DNA from: Pectobacterium sp. A5351
GTDB taxonomy: Bacteria > Pseudomonadota > Gammaproteobacteria > Enterobacterales > Enterobacteriaceae
NCBI RefSeq assembly: GCF_028335745.1
Contig: NZ_CP116477.1
Coordinates: 62,001 to 126,000, forward strand
Reading direction: 5' to 3'
Length of the DNA stretch: 64,000 nucleotides
Shown here: positions 56,330 through 64,000 of the stretch, piece after piece
How the letters are laid out: each line of letters starts with the position of its first letter
Numbering within the stretch: the stretch's first letter is position 1
Notes under the pieces: model-generated
What the model saw: the letters and a program-made list of their open reading frames with translations, nothing else
Databases searched by the model: none
What the model was told of the DNA's origin: nothing
Program-made: the position numbers and the translations under genes

Positions 56330-58000
56330 TTAAAAGGTTTCCCAGTTGTCGCTGCTTGTGCCGCCTGCTTTGCTTGCCAGAGCCAGTCTCGGCGCTGTCG
56401 GTTGCTTCACCTGTGCGCTCAGGCGTGGCACCCGGGCTTGAACGCCGCTGATTTTGAACACGCCCATTAATTCCAACAGCATTCTGGCCTGCTGACTCAG
56501 ACTGTCGGCGGCGGAGGCCGATTCTTCAACCAACGCGGCGTTCTGCTGGGTCACCTGATCGAGCTGATTCACTGCATCATTCACCTGAGCAACGCCCTGT
56601 TCCTGCTCGTGCGTTGTCAGGCCAATTTCACTGAGCAGGTTGGCAACATGCTGCGATTTTTCGACAATGTCTTTGATGGTGATGCCTGCGTCGTTCACCA
56701 TCTTCTCACCCATTTCTACGTTAGCCACGCTGACGTTAATCAGATCCTTGATTTCACGGGCGGCGGAAGCGGAACGCTGCGCCAGAGAACGCACTTCACC
56801 CGCGACCACGGCGAAGCCACGGCCTTGTTCACCGGCTCTGGCTGCTTCAACGGCGGCGTTAAGTGCCAAAATGTTGGTCTGGAACGCAATGCTGTCGATA
56901 ACGCCAATAATATCACCGATTTTACGCGAACTGGCGGTGATATCTTCCATAGTACGCACAACGTTATTGACCGCATCGCCGCCTTTTTGCGCCGTGGTGC
57001 TGGCTGAATGGGCTAGCTCCGTTGCGGTGCGCACGGTCGCCGCGTTCTGTTTCACCGTGGTATTCATCTGTTCCATTGAGGCGGCGGTTTCCTGAAGATT
57101 CGCGGCTTGTTCTTCCGTACGTTGGCTCAGATCGGTGTTGCCCATGGCAATCTGCGTAGCACCCGTGGCGATAGATTCGCTGCTCTGATGCACCTGACCG
57201 ACGAGGTTGCTCAGGTTTTGACGCATATCTTCCATCGCCGCCAGCACGCTGGTGGTATCGCCATCGCGCAGTTCAATCGCAACGGCCAGATTCCCCTGTG
57301 CAACCTGACGCGTCACTTCCAGCGTGTAGGCTGGCTCACCCCCGAGCTGGCGCTTAATGGTTCGGGTAATCCACCATGAGATCATTGCGCCTAGCACGAC
57401 AGAAAGCAGGGAGATGATGATCATCAGCCGACCTGCATTAGCGGCGCTCTTGGTCGAGTGGTCGGCATCGCTAACCGTCAATTTTTCTTGCCAATTAACC
57501 ATATCATTCAGAGCGTTGAAGACGGTACTCTGTGTGGTTTGTACCTTGCTTAATAGCAGTTCATGAGCTTCTTTGTTCCTATATGCCATCGCTAGCGTGG
57601 TGGCTTCTTGCATACTGCTGAGATAGGCCGGGCGCACTTGCGCTAGCACGGAAACTAGCTCTCTGGCATGTTTATCGACCGTATTATCCTGTATTTTTAC
57701 GAGTAGCGCGTTGTTGCGGGCAGTCGTGGCTTCGATAAGGGCTTTTTTTTCCTGCATCTGCTGCTCATCTTCTAGCAAAACTAAATCTCTGATGGCAATG
57801 GCGTTACTGTTCAGATTATCTTTGAATTCGTCCATCATCAGGAGATTAGAAAGGCGAACCTGCGACAGTTGTTGGGTATTTTCTCCCAGTTTGTCTAACT
57901 GGATATGACCGAATATCGCCACGAGAAAACCGATGGCGATGACCAGAGTAAAGCCAGTCCCTAGCATTTTACCCAGGCTGCTATTTTTGATAAAATTCAT
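56330..58000 (-). CDS. Methyl-accepting chemotaxis protein 2 (NWETF tail)
   Basis: Chemoreceptor of 556 residues with the same layout as receptor 1: helix 1 (about 12-32), four-helix sensor (about 35-190), helix 2 ending [19 protein letters not shown], signalling domain and C-terminal NWETF. The HAMP and signalling parts are nearly identical to receptor 1 (for example [50 protein letters not shown] against ...ASQIAIGN...), while the sensors share only scattered residues (LSQVRLSNLLMM). This pattern suggests tandem duplication with divergent sensing. Preceded by AAGGGA. Confidence 0.93.
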   Translation of the reverse strand: MNFIKNSSLGKMLGTGFTLVIAIGFLVAIFGHIQLDKLGENTQQLSQVRLSNLLMMDEFKDNLNSNAIAIRDLVLLEDEQQMQEKKALIEATTARNNALLVKIQDNTVDKHARELVSVLAQVRPAYLSSMQEATTLAMAYRNKEAHELLLSKVQTTQSTVFNALNDMVNWQEKLTVSDADHSTKSAANAGRLMIIISLLSVVLGAMISWWITRTIKRQLGGEPAYTLEVTRQVAQGNLAVAIELRDGDTTSVLAAMEDMRQNLSNLVGQVHQSSESIATGATQIAMGNTDLSQRTEEQAANLQETAASMEQMNTTVKQNAATVRTATELAHSASTTAQKGGDAVNNVVRTMEDITASSRKIGDIIGVIDSIAFQTNILALNAAVEAARAGEQGRGFAVVAGEVRSLAQRSASAAREIKDLINVSVANVEMGEKMVNDAGITIKDIVEKSQHVANLLSEIGLTTHEQEQGVAQVNDAVNQLDQVTQQNAALVEESASAADSLSQQARMLLELMGVFKISGVQARVPRLSAQVKQPTAPRLALASKAGGTSSDNWETF

Positions 58001-58106
58001 TGTGTCCCTTATTATATGATGAAAATGAATATTGTTGGCGTCGCATGCTTTAAATGTGAAATAGGCGTTGCGTAAACGTATTTATTTTGCAAATACCATC
58101 ACGTTG

Positions 58107-58169
58107 ATACCTTAAAATTTCGAGTCGCAGAAAGATGAAAAAATAGGCGACTTGAAGGGTGGCAGGTAT
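58107..58169. repeat. Dispersed palindromic intergenic repeat, second short copy
   Basis: ATACC...TTTCGAGTCG and CGACTTGAAGGGTGGCAGGTAT form an imperfect inverted repeat around about 25 bases. Ends resemble those of the elements at 34405 and 52704. It is in the 816-bp gap (58001-58816) between receptors 2 and 3, which otherwise holds only A+T-rich sequence and no credible gene; a 61-codon frame at 58624-58809 runs into the terminator and is not believed. Confidence 0.55.
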
Positions 58170-58770
58170 ATCTTTTTCCGTAATCGTTGTCCGTTTTTCT
58201 TGGCGAATAAACCTATTCTGCGTTTACTTTATCCTGTCACGTGCTTCGCTAAGTGATGATCCTGTCTGGCGCCGTGGGATCTATTCCGATAAGAGGAAAT
58301 GATGGTGCAGAAGTATAAAAGGCGGAGGAAAAAGCCGCAATATCTCTATGAATTAGAGAGAAAATAAACTGCAGCCAAGCTGTAATGTTAAATTGACAGT
58401 CATGTGAATAGACGTTGTGGTTATAGCTTTTTTCTTATTTATTCAACGATAAAGCGGTATTTATTCTTTTTCTCTAACGACATGATGATTCTACCCGCGT
58501 ATATTCGATTTTTTTTATAATCGAAGAGTTGCCATGTGTCTTCCTTTTTATTGATTCTATTTTTATTGCACTGAATGTAAAGTTAATTGCGATTTTTTCT
58601 TTTTTATTAATTGCTTTTCCCTATTGAAAAAAATTGGCGCGTTTCTTCAATCCATACGGGGAAAGTATACGGGTTGGAAAAGAATGTGGATTGAAAAAAT
58701 GTATGGCGGAAAAGCATACGTCGTGGCACGTGCTGAGTCGTCATGCGAGGAATTCAGGTCGGAAGGGGAT

Positions 58771-58807
58771 AAAAAACGCCGATCGCTTAGCGGATTCGGC
58801 GTTTTTT
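58771..58807. terminator. Terminator of chemoreceptor gene 3
   Basis: AAAAAACGCCGA and TCGGCGTTTTTT form a 12-bp stem around a 13-base loop, 10 bp beyond the receptor 3 stop on the minus strand. Confidence 0.85.
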
Positions 58808-58816
58808 GATTAACCG

Positions 58817-60487
58817 TTAAAAGGTTTCCCAGTTTTGCTTATCGTTTCCCGCTTTGCTTTTAGGCTTGGCCAGCGAGAGCGTGGCTCCGCCAGGCATTTT
58901 CAACTGCGGGGCAGAGCGCTGCGACGATCCGCCTTCAACGATGAAGACTTTCATCAACTCGACCAGATGGGCAGCCTGTTCGCTTAGGCTATCGGCCGCA
59001 GACGCGGATTGCTCAACGAGTGCGGCGTTCTGCTGTGTGACCTGATCGAGTTGGTTCACGGCCTCATGAATCTGCGAAACGCCGGATTCTTGTTCCTGCG
59101 TGGTAATGCCAATTTCGTTAATCAGATCGGCAACGTGGCGTGCCTGACGAACCAGCTCTTCAATCGTCGTTCCCGCATCGCTGACCAGTGCGGAGCCTGT
59201 CTCCACTTTCTCGACGCTGTGGCCGATCAATTCTTTAATCTCTTTGGCCGCAGTGGCGGAGCGTTGTGCCAGCGAGCGAACTTCGCCGGCCACCACGGCA
59301 AAGCCACGGCCTTGCTCACCGGCCCGTGCGGCTTCTACCGCGGCGTTGAGTGCCAGAATGTTGGTTTGGAAAGCGATGCCGTCGATGACGCTGATGATGT
59401 CGCTAATCTTATGCGAGCTGTCGGTAATTTCTTTCATGGTGACCACGATATTGCCGACGGCTTCACCACCTTTAGCGGCGGTATTGCTGGCGGCCTGCGC
59501 CAGTTGAGCAGCGTTACGCACCGTATCGGCATTTTGACGCACCGTTTGGCTCATTTCTTCCGTAGAAGCTGCGGTTTGTTGCAGGTTGGCCGCCTGCTCT
59601 TCCGTGCGCTGGCTGAGATCCGCGCTGCCAGCAGCAATCTGTCTGGCACCAGTGGCGATAGATTCGCTGCTCTCACGTACCTGTTCAACGATGCTGCCCA
59701 GGCTTTTTCGCATGTTATTCATCGCGAATAGCAAGCTGGTATTGTCGCCTGACGTAAGAGCGACCGGTATTGCGAGATTACCTTGTGCGATTTCCTGTGT
59801 TACCTGTGTGGCATAGGCCGGTTCGCCCCCTAACTGTTTCTTCACGTGCCGGGTAATCAACCACGCGATCAGGCTGCCTATCAGTGCACCGAGAATAGAG
59901 ACAATAAGTAATGAATTTCCGTCACTATAGGACTCTTCAATGGCTTCGTCAGCAAGTTGCGTGGTGAAGTCTTTCTGCAACTGAATCATGGTGCTTATAT
60001 TATTGAACATCTTTGTTTGCACAGGTTCGAGCTGCGTTCTGACTAACTCCGTTGATTCAGCTTGTTGATTGTTTAGGGACAGGGTAATGGACTGGCGTCC
60101 CAGTGTGGCAAAAGCTGTACGGTTTTGCTGGAATTCGGGCAAAATCGCACGGACTTCTGCCGCTTGTAATTTTTCTTCTAATGCAGCTAATAGCTGGGTA
60201 TTTTTTGCGCTTGTGGTTTCGATTAACTTCTGGTTGGATTCCAATACATTTCTGTCTTTTGCGACCAACATACGCAATGTCGCTTTAATCGTAATATTCA
60301 GGTTATCCTTCAATTCTTGCATGACCATCAAATTGGCAAGATTGCTTTTCACCAGGCGGTCTGTTGTGCTACCTAGCTCGACAAGGTGGGCTCTGCCGAA
60401 GCTTGCGACTAATACCCCGATAAAGATAATGATAGAAAAACCGAAACCGATCAGAGTACCCAATTTCATATTTTTTATACGCTGCAT
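58817..60487 (-). CDS. Methyl-accepting chemotaxis protein 3 (NWETF tail)
   Basis: Chemoreceptor of 556 residues: helix 1 (about 9-30), four-helix sensor (about 32-190, rich in Gln/Asn), helix 2 (about 192-213, ending [15 protein letters not shown]), HAMP, signalling domain and NWETF. The signalling core is identical to the others over [42 protein letters not shown] sequence, but the rest is more diverged ([12 protein letters not shown] region), so it is the oldest of the three. I start at [10 protein letters not shown] (ATG complementary to 60485-60487) after GAGGG; the 14-codon extension has no ribosome site. Confidence 0.92.
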   Translation of the reverse strand: MQRIKNMKLGTLIGFGFSIIIFIGVLVASFGRAHLVELGSTTDRLVKSNLANLMVMQELKDNLNITIKATLRMLVAKDRNVLESNQKLIETTSAKNTQLLAALEEKLQAAEVRAILPEFQQNRTAFATLGRQSITLSLNNQQAESTELVRTQLEPVQTKMFNNISTMIQLQKDFTTQLADEAIEESYSDGNSLLIVSILGALIGSLIAWLITRHVKKQLGGEPAYATQVTQEIAQGNLAIPVALTSGDNTSLLFAMNNMRKSLGSIVEQVRESSESIATGARQIAAGSADLSQRTEEQAANLQQTAASTEEMSQTVRQNADTVRNAAQLAQAASNTAAKGGEAVGNIVVTMKEITDSSHKISDIISVIDGIAFQTNILALNAAVEAARAGEQGRGFAVVAGEVRSLAQRSATAAKEIKELIGHSVEKVETGSALVSDAGTTIEELVRQARHVADLINEIGITTQEQESGVSQIHEAVNQLDQVTQQNAALVEQSASAADSLSEQAAHLVELMKVFIVEGGSSQRSAPQLKMPGGATLSLAKPKSKAGNDKQNWETF

Positions 60488-60723
60488 GTTACCCTCATTG
60501 CTATTTAAAATAGCTATTGTGAATGGCATTTTATGTTACGCCAGCGGTATGCTGATGTGTTCGTTGAGCTGCCCAACGTTGTTTGAAATATCGGCACATT
60601 TGGGAAAAGATTGATTTTAATTGTCACTGTTGTGGGGTGGAGTAGGATACTGGAAAAGTACGGGTGCAATAGATCTCTGGGATAATGGTCAGATGAGATG
60701 CAGAAAAATCGTCAGGAAGGGGA

Positions 60724-60752
60724 GAAAAACCGCTGAATATCAGCGGTTTTTC
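60724..60752. terminator. Terminator of the gntP-type gene
   Basis: GAAAAACCGCTGA-ATA-TCAGCGGTTTTTC is a perfect inverted repeat with A/T runs, 40 bp beyond the permease stop on the minus strand. The remaining sequence between 60488 and 60723 shows nothing I recognise; it must contain the receptor 3 promoter. Confidence 0.87.
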
Positions 60753-60791
60753 CTTTAGTGAAACGTCGTAAGGGGTGAAACGTTAAGGGGT

Positions 60792-62150
60792 TTACATCAC
60801 CAGCCATAATGCCCAGGTGAAGAGGAATCCGGCCAGTCCGAGGATGGTGGTCAGTACCGTCCAGGTGCGCAGACCATCGGCGACAGACAGCCCCAGATAC
60901 TTGGTGACGATCCAGAAACCGGAGTCATTAACGTGGGACAGTCCCAATCCGCCAAAGCAGGCAGAAAGCGTTACCAGCACCAGTTGCATCTGGTTCAAGC
61001 CGCTGACGGCTTCACTCAACAGGCCGCAGGTGGTAAGAATGGCGACGGTGGCGGAGCCTTGCGAGGCGCGCAGCGCCAACGACAGAATAAAGGCGGCAGG
61101 CACCAGCGGCAGGTGAATGCTGGTCAGCGTATCCGCCAGCGCTTTACCGATGCCGGATTCCACCAGCACTTTACCGAATACGCCACCCGCACCGGTCACC
61201 ATGATGACGACGGCAGCAGCGGGCATCGCGTCTCCCATGACGTTCCCGGTCTTTTCAAGTGACCAGCCTCTGCGCGTGGCGATAAAGTAGAATGCCAGCG
61301 CGAGAGCGATGAGCAACGCTACCGCAGGGGAACCGACTAATGTGGTGATATTACGTAGCGGGTGGCCCGCAGGGAATAACGTTGCAGCAACGGTGCCGAG
61401 CATGATAATCGCGATAGGAATGACGATCAACGCGGTCACCAGACTGGCGGAAGGCGCATTCTTATGCGGTGCTACCTCACTTTTGTCTTCCGTTTTCGCT
61501 AATTGTAATTGCTCTAACACATCAACAGACAAGGCGTATTGGCGGCGGTTGAGATACTTGGCAACCCAGAAGCCGATAATGCCGACAGGAATAGAGATCG
61601 CCAGACCTAATATGGTCAACCAACCCACATCGGCTTTTAATAGACTGGCTGCGGCCACCGGGCCAGGGTGCGGAGGGAGCGCAACGTGGACAGTCAGCAT
61701 CACACCCGCAACGGGCAGACCGAATTTCAGTGGAGAGACTTTGGCGACTTTGGCGAAACCATAAATAATCGGTGCCAGGATAATAAACCCGACGTCAAAG
61801 AATACCGGAATGCCGAGAATAAATGCCGCCATCGTCAGTGCAGCAATAACGCGCTTTTCTCCCAGTGTTTGCGTGAATTTTCTGGCCAGCGATTCAGCGC
61901 CGCCGGAAATTTCGATCATCCTTCCCAGCATGGCTCCCAGTCCAATGATCATCGTGATCGAACCGAGTACTCCACCCATACCGCTGGTCATCACTTTCAT
62001 TATTTCTTCTGTCGGTATTCCGGTTGCTAGTGCAACTAACAGGCTGACAATTAGCAGAGCAACAAAAGGCTGAACTTTTAATTTAATGACCATCAGCAGC
62101 AGGAGTAATACCCCTGCGACAGCGATGCAGAGTAAGAGCGAGGTGGCCAT
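60792..62150 (-). CDS. GntP-family sugar-acid permease
   Basis: Inner-membrane transporter of 452 residues with about 12-14 helices, of the gluconate:H+ symporter (GntP) family. Typical stretches are KLKVQPFVALLIVSLLVALATG, GLGAMLGRMIEISGGAE, and HPGPVAAASLLKADVG, plus DSGFWIVTKYLGLSVADGLRTWT near the C-terminus. The ATG complementary to 62148-62150 follows GAGGA. It lies downstream of otnK-otnC-otnI on the same strand, so it probably imports four-carbon acids such as L-threonate or D-erythronate and not gluconate. Confidence 0.88.
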   Translation of the reverse strand: MATSLLLCIAVAGVLLLLLMVIKLKVQPFVALLIVSLLVALATGIPTEEIMKVMTSGMGGVLGSITMIIGLGAMLGRMIEISGGAESLARKFTQTLGEKRVIAALTMAAFILGIPVFFDVGFIILAPIIYGFAKVAKVSPLKFGLPVAGVMLTVHVALPPHPGPVAAASLLKADVGWLTILGLAISIPVGIIGFWVAKYLNRRQYALSVDVLEQLQLAKTEDKSEVAPHKNAPSASLVTALIVIPIAIIMLGTVAATLFPAGHPLRNITTLVGSPAVALLIALALAFYFIATRRGWSLEKTGNVMGDAMPAAAVVIMVTGAGGVFGKVLVESGIGKALADTLTSIHLPLVPAAFILSLALRASQGSATVAILTTCGLLSEAVSGLNQMQLVLVTLSACFGGLGLSHVNDSGFWIVTKYLGLSVADGLRTWTVLTTILGLAGFLFTWALWLVM

Positions 62151-62236
62151 ATTCTTATCCTCATTGACCCGTCTTTTCAATTCAGAGGCTGAAAAGGTAC
62201 TGGGCATCGATTGTTATTTTGAGAAAAAGCACCGAA

Positions 62237-62259
62237 ATTCCCGTAATAAATACGGGAAT
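62237..62259 (-). terminator. Hairpin between otnI and the permease gene
   Basis: ATTCCCGTA and TACGGGAAT form a perfect 9-bp stem with a 5-base loop. On the minus strand it is followed by TTCGGTGCTTTTTC. It may attenuate transcription into the permease gene. Confidence 0.55.
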
Positions 62260-62326
62260 CGGTCTTCTTCCGTTTTTTATTTATTAATCTTTCTCTGGTG
62301 TTGATTTTATTTTTTCAGGTTTGTAA

Positions 62327-63112
62327 TTATTTTTTCTCCAGCCAGGGTTTAGCCCATCCCAATCCGTCTTCGGTTTTACCACGCGGGTTATATTCACAGC
62401 CAACCCAGCCGGAATAATTCACGCGATCTAATTCGGCAAAGATAAATGGATAATTAATTTCCCCTTCATCAGGTTCATGTCGCGCAGGGACAGAAGCAAT
62501 TTGAATATGTCCGATACGGCCATCCAAATCGTGAATAATTTGTGCCAGGTTGCCATCGACAATTTGTGCATGGAAGAAATCCAGCTGGATATAGACGTTC
62601 GGCCGATCGATCAGGTTGGCTAATTCCAGCGCCTGATACTGGCTGGCGAACAGATAATTGGGTTTCACCTTCGCGCTCAGTGCCTCAATCATGATATTGA
62701 TGCCGTGCGGCGCAAACTTATCGGCGGCGTAGCGTAGGTTATCGATAAAGGTTTGCTGGTAGGCCGCGCGGTCTTCACCGGGCGGGACGACGCCGCCCAT
62801 CACCAGCACCGAGGGGCAGTTCAGCGCCAGCGCATATTCCAGAGCGTTATCAATATCCCGGCGAGCATCCTCAATGCGGTCGGGCAGGGCAGACACGCCC
62901 CATTCGCCTGCGGCAACATTGCCGGGTGCGGTATTGAACAACACCTGCTTTAAGCCATTTTCCCGCAGTTTTTCCGCCAGCAGCGGTGCCGGATATTCAT
63001 AAGGAAACAGATACTCGACCGAGGTGAAACCCGCATCGGCAGCGGCTTTAAAACGATCGAGAAACGGCACGTCGGTAAACAGCATAGAAAGATTGGCAGC
63101 AAACTTAGGCAT
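62327..63112 (-). CDS. otnI: 2-oxo-tetronate isomerase OtnI
   Basis: Cytoplasmic TIM-barrel isomerase of 261 residues, hydroxypyruvate-isomerase-like. [20 protein letters not shown], the metal ligands Glu in IMIEALSAK and Asp in IQLDFFHAQ, and GCEYNPRG near the C-terminus are visible. In the pathway described for four-carbon acid sugars, OtnI converts 2-oxo-tetronate to 3-oxo-tetronate, the substrate of OtnK. It lies 33 bp after otnC and has GAGGAG before the ATG. An Hyi hydroxypyruvate isomerase is the alternative; the neighbours favour OtnI. Confidence 0.88.
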   Translation of the reverse strand: MPKFAANLSMLFTDVPFLDRFKAAADAGFTSVEYLFPYEYPAPLLAEKLRENGLKQVLFNTAPGNVAAGEWGVSALPDRIEDARRDIDNALEYALALNCPSVLVMGGVVPPGEDRAAYQQTFIDNLRYAADKFAPHGINIMIEALSAKVKPNYLFASQYQALELANLIDRPNVYIQLDFFHAQIVDGNLAQIIHDLDGRIGHIQIASVPARHEPDEGEINYPFIFAELDRVNYSGWVGCEYNPRGKTEDGLGWAKPWLEKK

Positions 63113-63145
63113 GGTTAACTCCTCGGTTCAGCAAAAAATGGCTCA

Positions 63146-63802
63146 TCAAGAGAGCTCTGCAATATCGTCAGCGGTGAGGTAGCGAATTTTTCGGTCACCG
63201 AGAATAAAAATAAGCTTGGCGGTTTCTTCCAGCTCTTCCATGTTGTCCGCCGCCGCGCGTAGATCCTTGCCGGTGACGACCGGGCCGTGGTTAGCCAATA
63301 AGAACGCCTTGTAACGCGAAGCCAGCTTCGCCAGATCTTCCCCGAGCCGGGCATCGCCGGGACGGTAATAAGGGACGACGGGCACTTTACCGACGCGCAT
63401 CACCACATAAGGTGTGAACGGCTTGATGGCATCCTGCGTATCCAACCCTTCCAGACAGGAGAGCGCGGTCAGATAGGTGCTGTGCAGGTGCACGATCGCT
63501 TTGCACTCGGAATCGTTACGGTAAATCGACAGATGAAAGCTGACTTCTTTCGACGGCTTATCCCCGGAGATCCACTCGCCGCTCAGGCTGACTTTGGACA
63601 GCCGCTCGGCATCCAGATCGCCGAGGCAGGAGCCAGTCGGCGTTGCCAGCAGCGTGCCGTCATCCAGTAGCAGCGAGAGGTTGCCCGCTGAGCCAGTGGC
63701 GTAGCCGCGCTGGAAAAAGGACGCGCCCAGCTTGACCATTTCCGCGCGTGCGCGCTGCTCGTTGTTCAACGCGGCTTCGGTGCTGTGGTGTTTTTCACTC
63801 AT
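63146..63802 (-). CDS. otnC: 3-oxo-tetronate 4-phosphate decarboxylase OtnC
   Basis: Class II aldolase/adducin-family enzyme of 218 residues. AIVHLHSTYLTALSCL holds the HxH zinc ligands, and LLANHGPVVTGKDL the third His. GNLSLLLDDGTLLATPTGSCLGDL is the phosphate-binding region. In the known pathway it decarboxylates 3-oxo-tetronate 4-phosphate to dihydroxyacetone phosphate. Its ATG overlaps the otnK stop as ATGA. Confidence 0.9.
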   Translation of the reverse strand: MSEKHHSTEAALNNEQRARAEMVKLGASFFQRGYATGSAGNLSLLLDDGTLLATPTGSCLGDLDAERLSKVSLSGEWISGDKPSKEVSFHLSIYRNDSECKAIVHLHSTYLTALSCLEGLDTQDAIKPFTPYVVMRVGKVPVVPYYRPGDARLGEDLAKLASRYKAFLLANHGPVVTGKDLRAAADNMEELEETAKLIFILGDRKIRYLTADDIAELS

Positions 63803-64000
63803 GCGGCAAACTCCTTTTGGGCGCGGGCAAAAAAGTCTTCATCACCAAAATTGCCGGATTTCAGCGCCAGCGAGAGTGGGTGATTGGTGGAACGCACCCA
63901 CGGCACGCCGGGAGAAATGGACGGCCCGATATGGAACGCGTGAATACCCAGCGTTTGCACCACGATGCTGGAGGTTTCACCGCCCGCGATAATGAAGCGC
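63799..64000 (-). CDS. otnK: 3-oxo-tetronate kinase OtnK, C-terminal part
   Basis: The last 66 codons of a minus-strand gene that continues past the right edge. RFIIAGGETSSIVVQTLGIHA and PGVPWVRSTNHPLSLALKSGNFG match the C-terminal nucleotide-binding domain of the four-carbon acid sugar kinase (DUF1537) family, where GGET-S binds ATP phosphates. Coupled to otnC by a 4-bp overlap. OtnK phosphorylates 3-oxo-tetronate at C4. Confidence 0.88.
   Translation of the reverse strand, partial: RFIIAGGETSSIVVQTLGIHAFHIGPSISPGVPWVRSTNHPLSLALKSGNFGDEDFFARAQKEFAA

Noticed and set aside
58624..58809. 61-codon frame before chemoreceptor gene 3
   Set aside because: It starts at TTG without a ribosome site, encodes the terminator hairpin at its end, and has no similarity to known small proteins.

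Overview
The window looks like chromosome of a soft-rot enterobacterium, most probably Pectobacterium. The basis is gene content and order: an E. coli-like yhj/bcs and yhh-zntA-ftsYEX-rpoH-liv backbone, combined with a hecAB/cdiBA-type two-partner secretion locus, a KdgR-like site before kdgK, and a cluster of chemoreceptors ending in NWETF. The species is inferred from memory of these groups, not from a search. I see no tRNA, rRNA, IS element, prophage or CRISPR array.

1-6.9 kb (minus strand): a contact-dependent inhibition type locus in the order cdiB, cdiA, toxin tail, cdiI. The 1506-residue CdiA frame stops just before its toxin. The 191-residue nuclease-like C-terminus continues one frame away, across a run of six G. 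The immunity gene overlaps the toxin stop and leaves the window after 22 codons. A strong Fur-box match lies upstream of cdiB.

7.1-12.3 kb: a permease of the ethanolamine family and a class III PLP enzyme (minus strand) face a small-molecule kinase and an AraC-type regulator (plus strand). Together they fit an amino-alcohol kinase / phospho-lyase catabolic route. 12.3-26.8 kb: a complete cellulose locus, bcsRQABZC (minus) divergent from bcsEFG (plus). 27.1-34.3 kb: a membrane protein with a degenerate GGDEF and no EAL domain, dctA, yhjJ, a 52-residue glycine-rich lipoprotein, kdgK and yhjD.

34.4-47.3 kb: a dispersed palindromic repeat, a truncated yhhS, dcrB, yhhQ with a candidate preQ1-I riboswitch, tusA, zntA with an unusual His/Cys-rich N-terminus, yhhN, a DUF1820 gene, yhhM, yhhL, rsmD, ftsY-ftsE-ftsX, rpoH with a sigma-E-type promoter, and panM. 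47.7-54.0 kb: livJ-livHMGF for branched-chain amino acid uptake, then a PLP aminotransferase. 54.1-60.5 kb: three consecutive chemoreceptor genes on the minus strand, separated by long A+T-rich gaps. 60.8-64.0 kb: a GntP-family permease with otnI, otnC and the 3' end of otnK, a four-carbon sugar-acid catabolic operon entering from the right edge.

Most of the window is ordinary conserved backbone. The parts that merit a second look are the split CdiA toxin and its Fur box, the amino-alcohol cluster, the orphan degenerate GGDEF protein beside bcs, the preQ1 candidate, and the three copies of the palindromic repeat.
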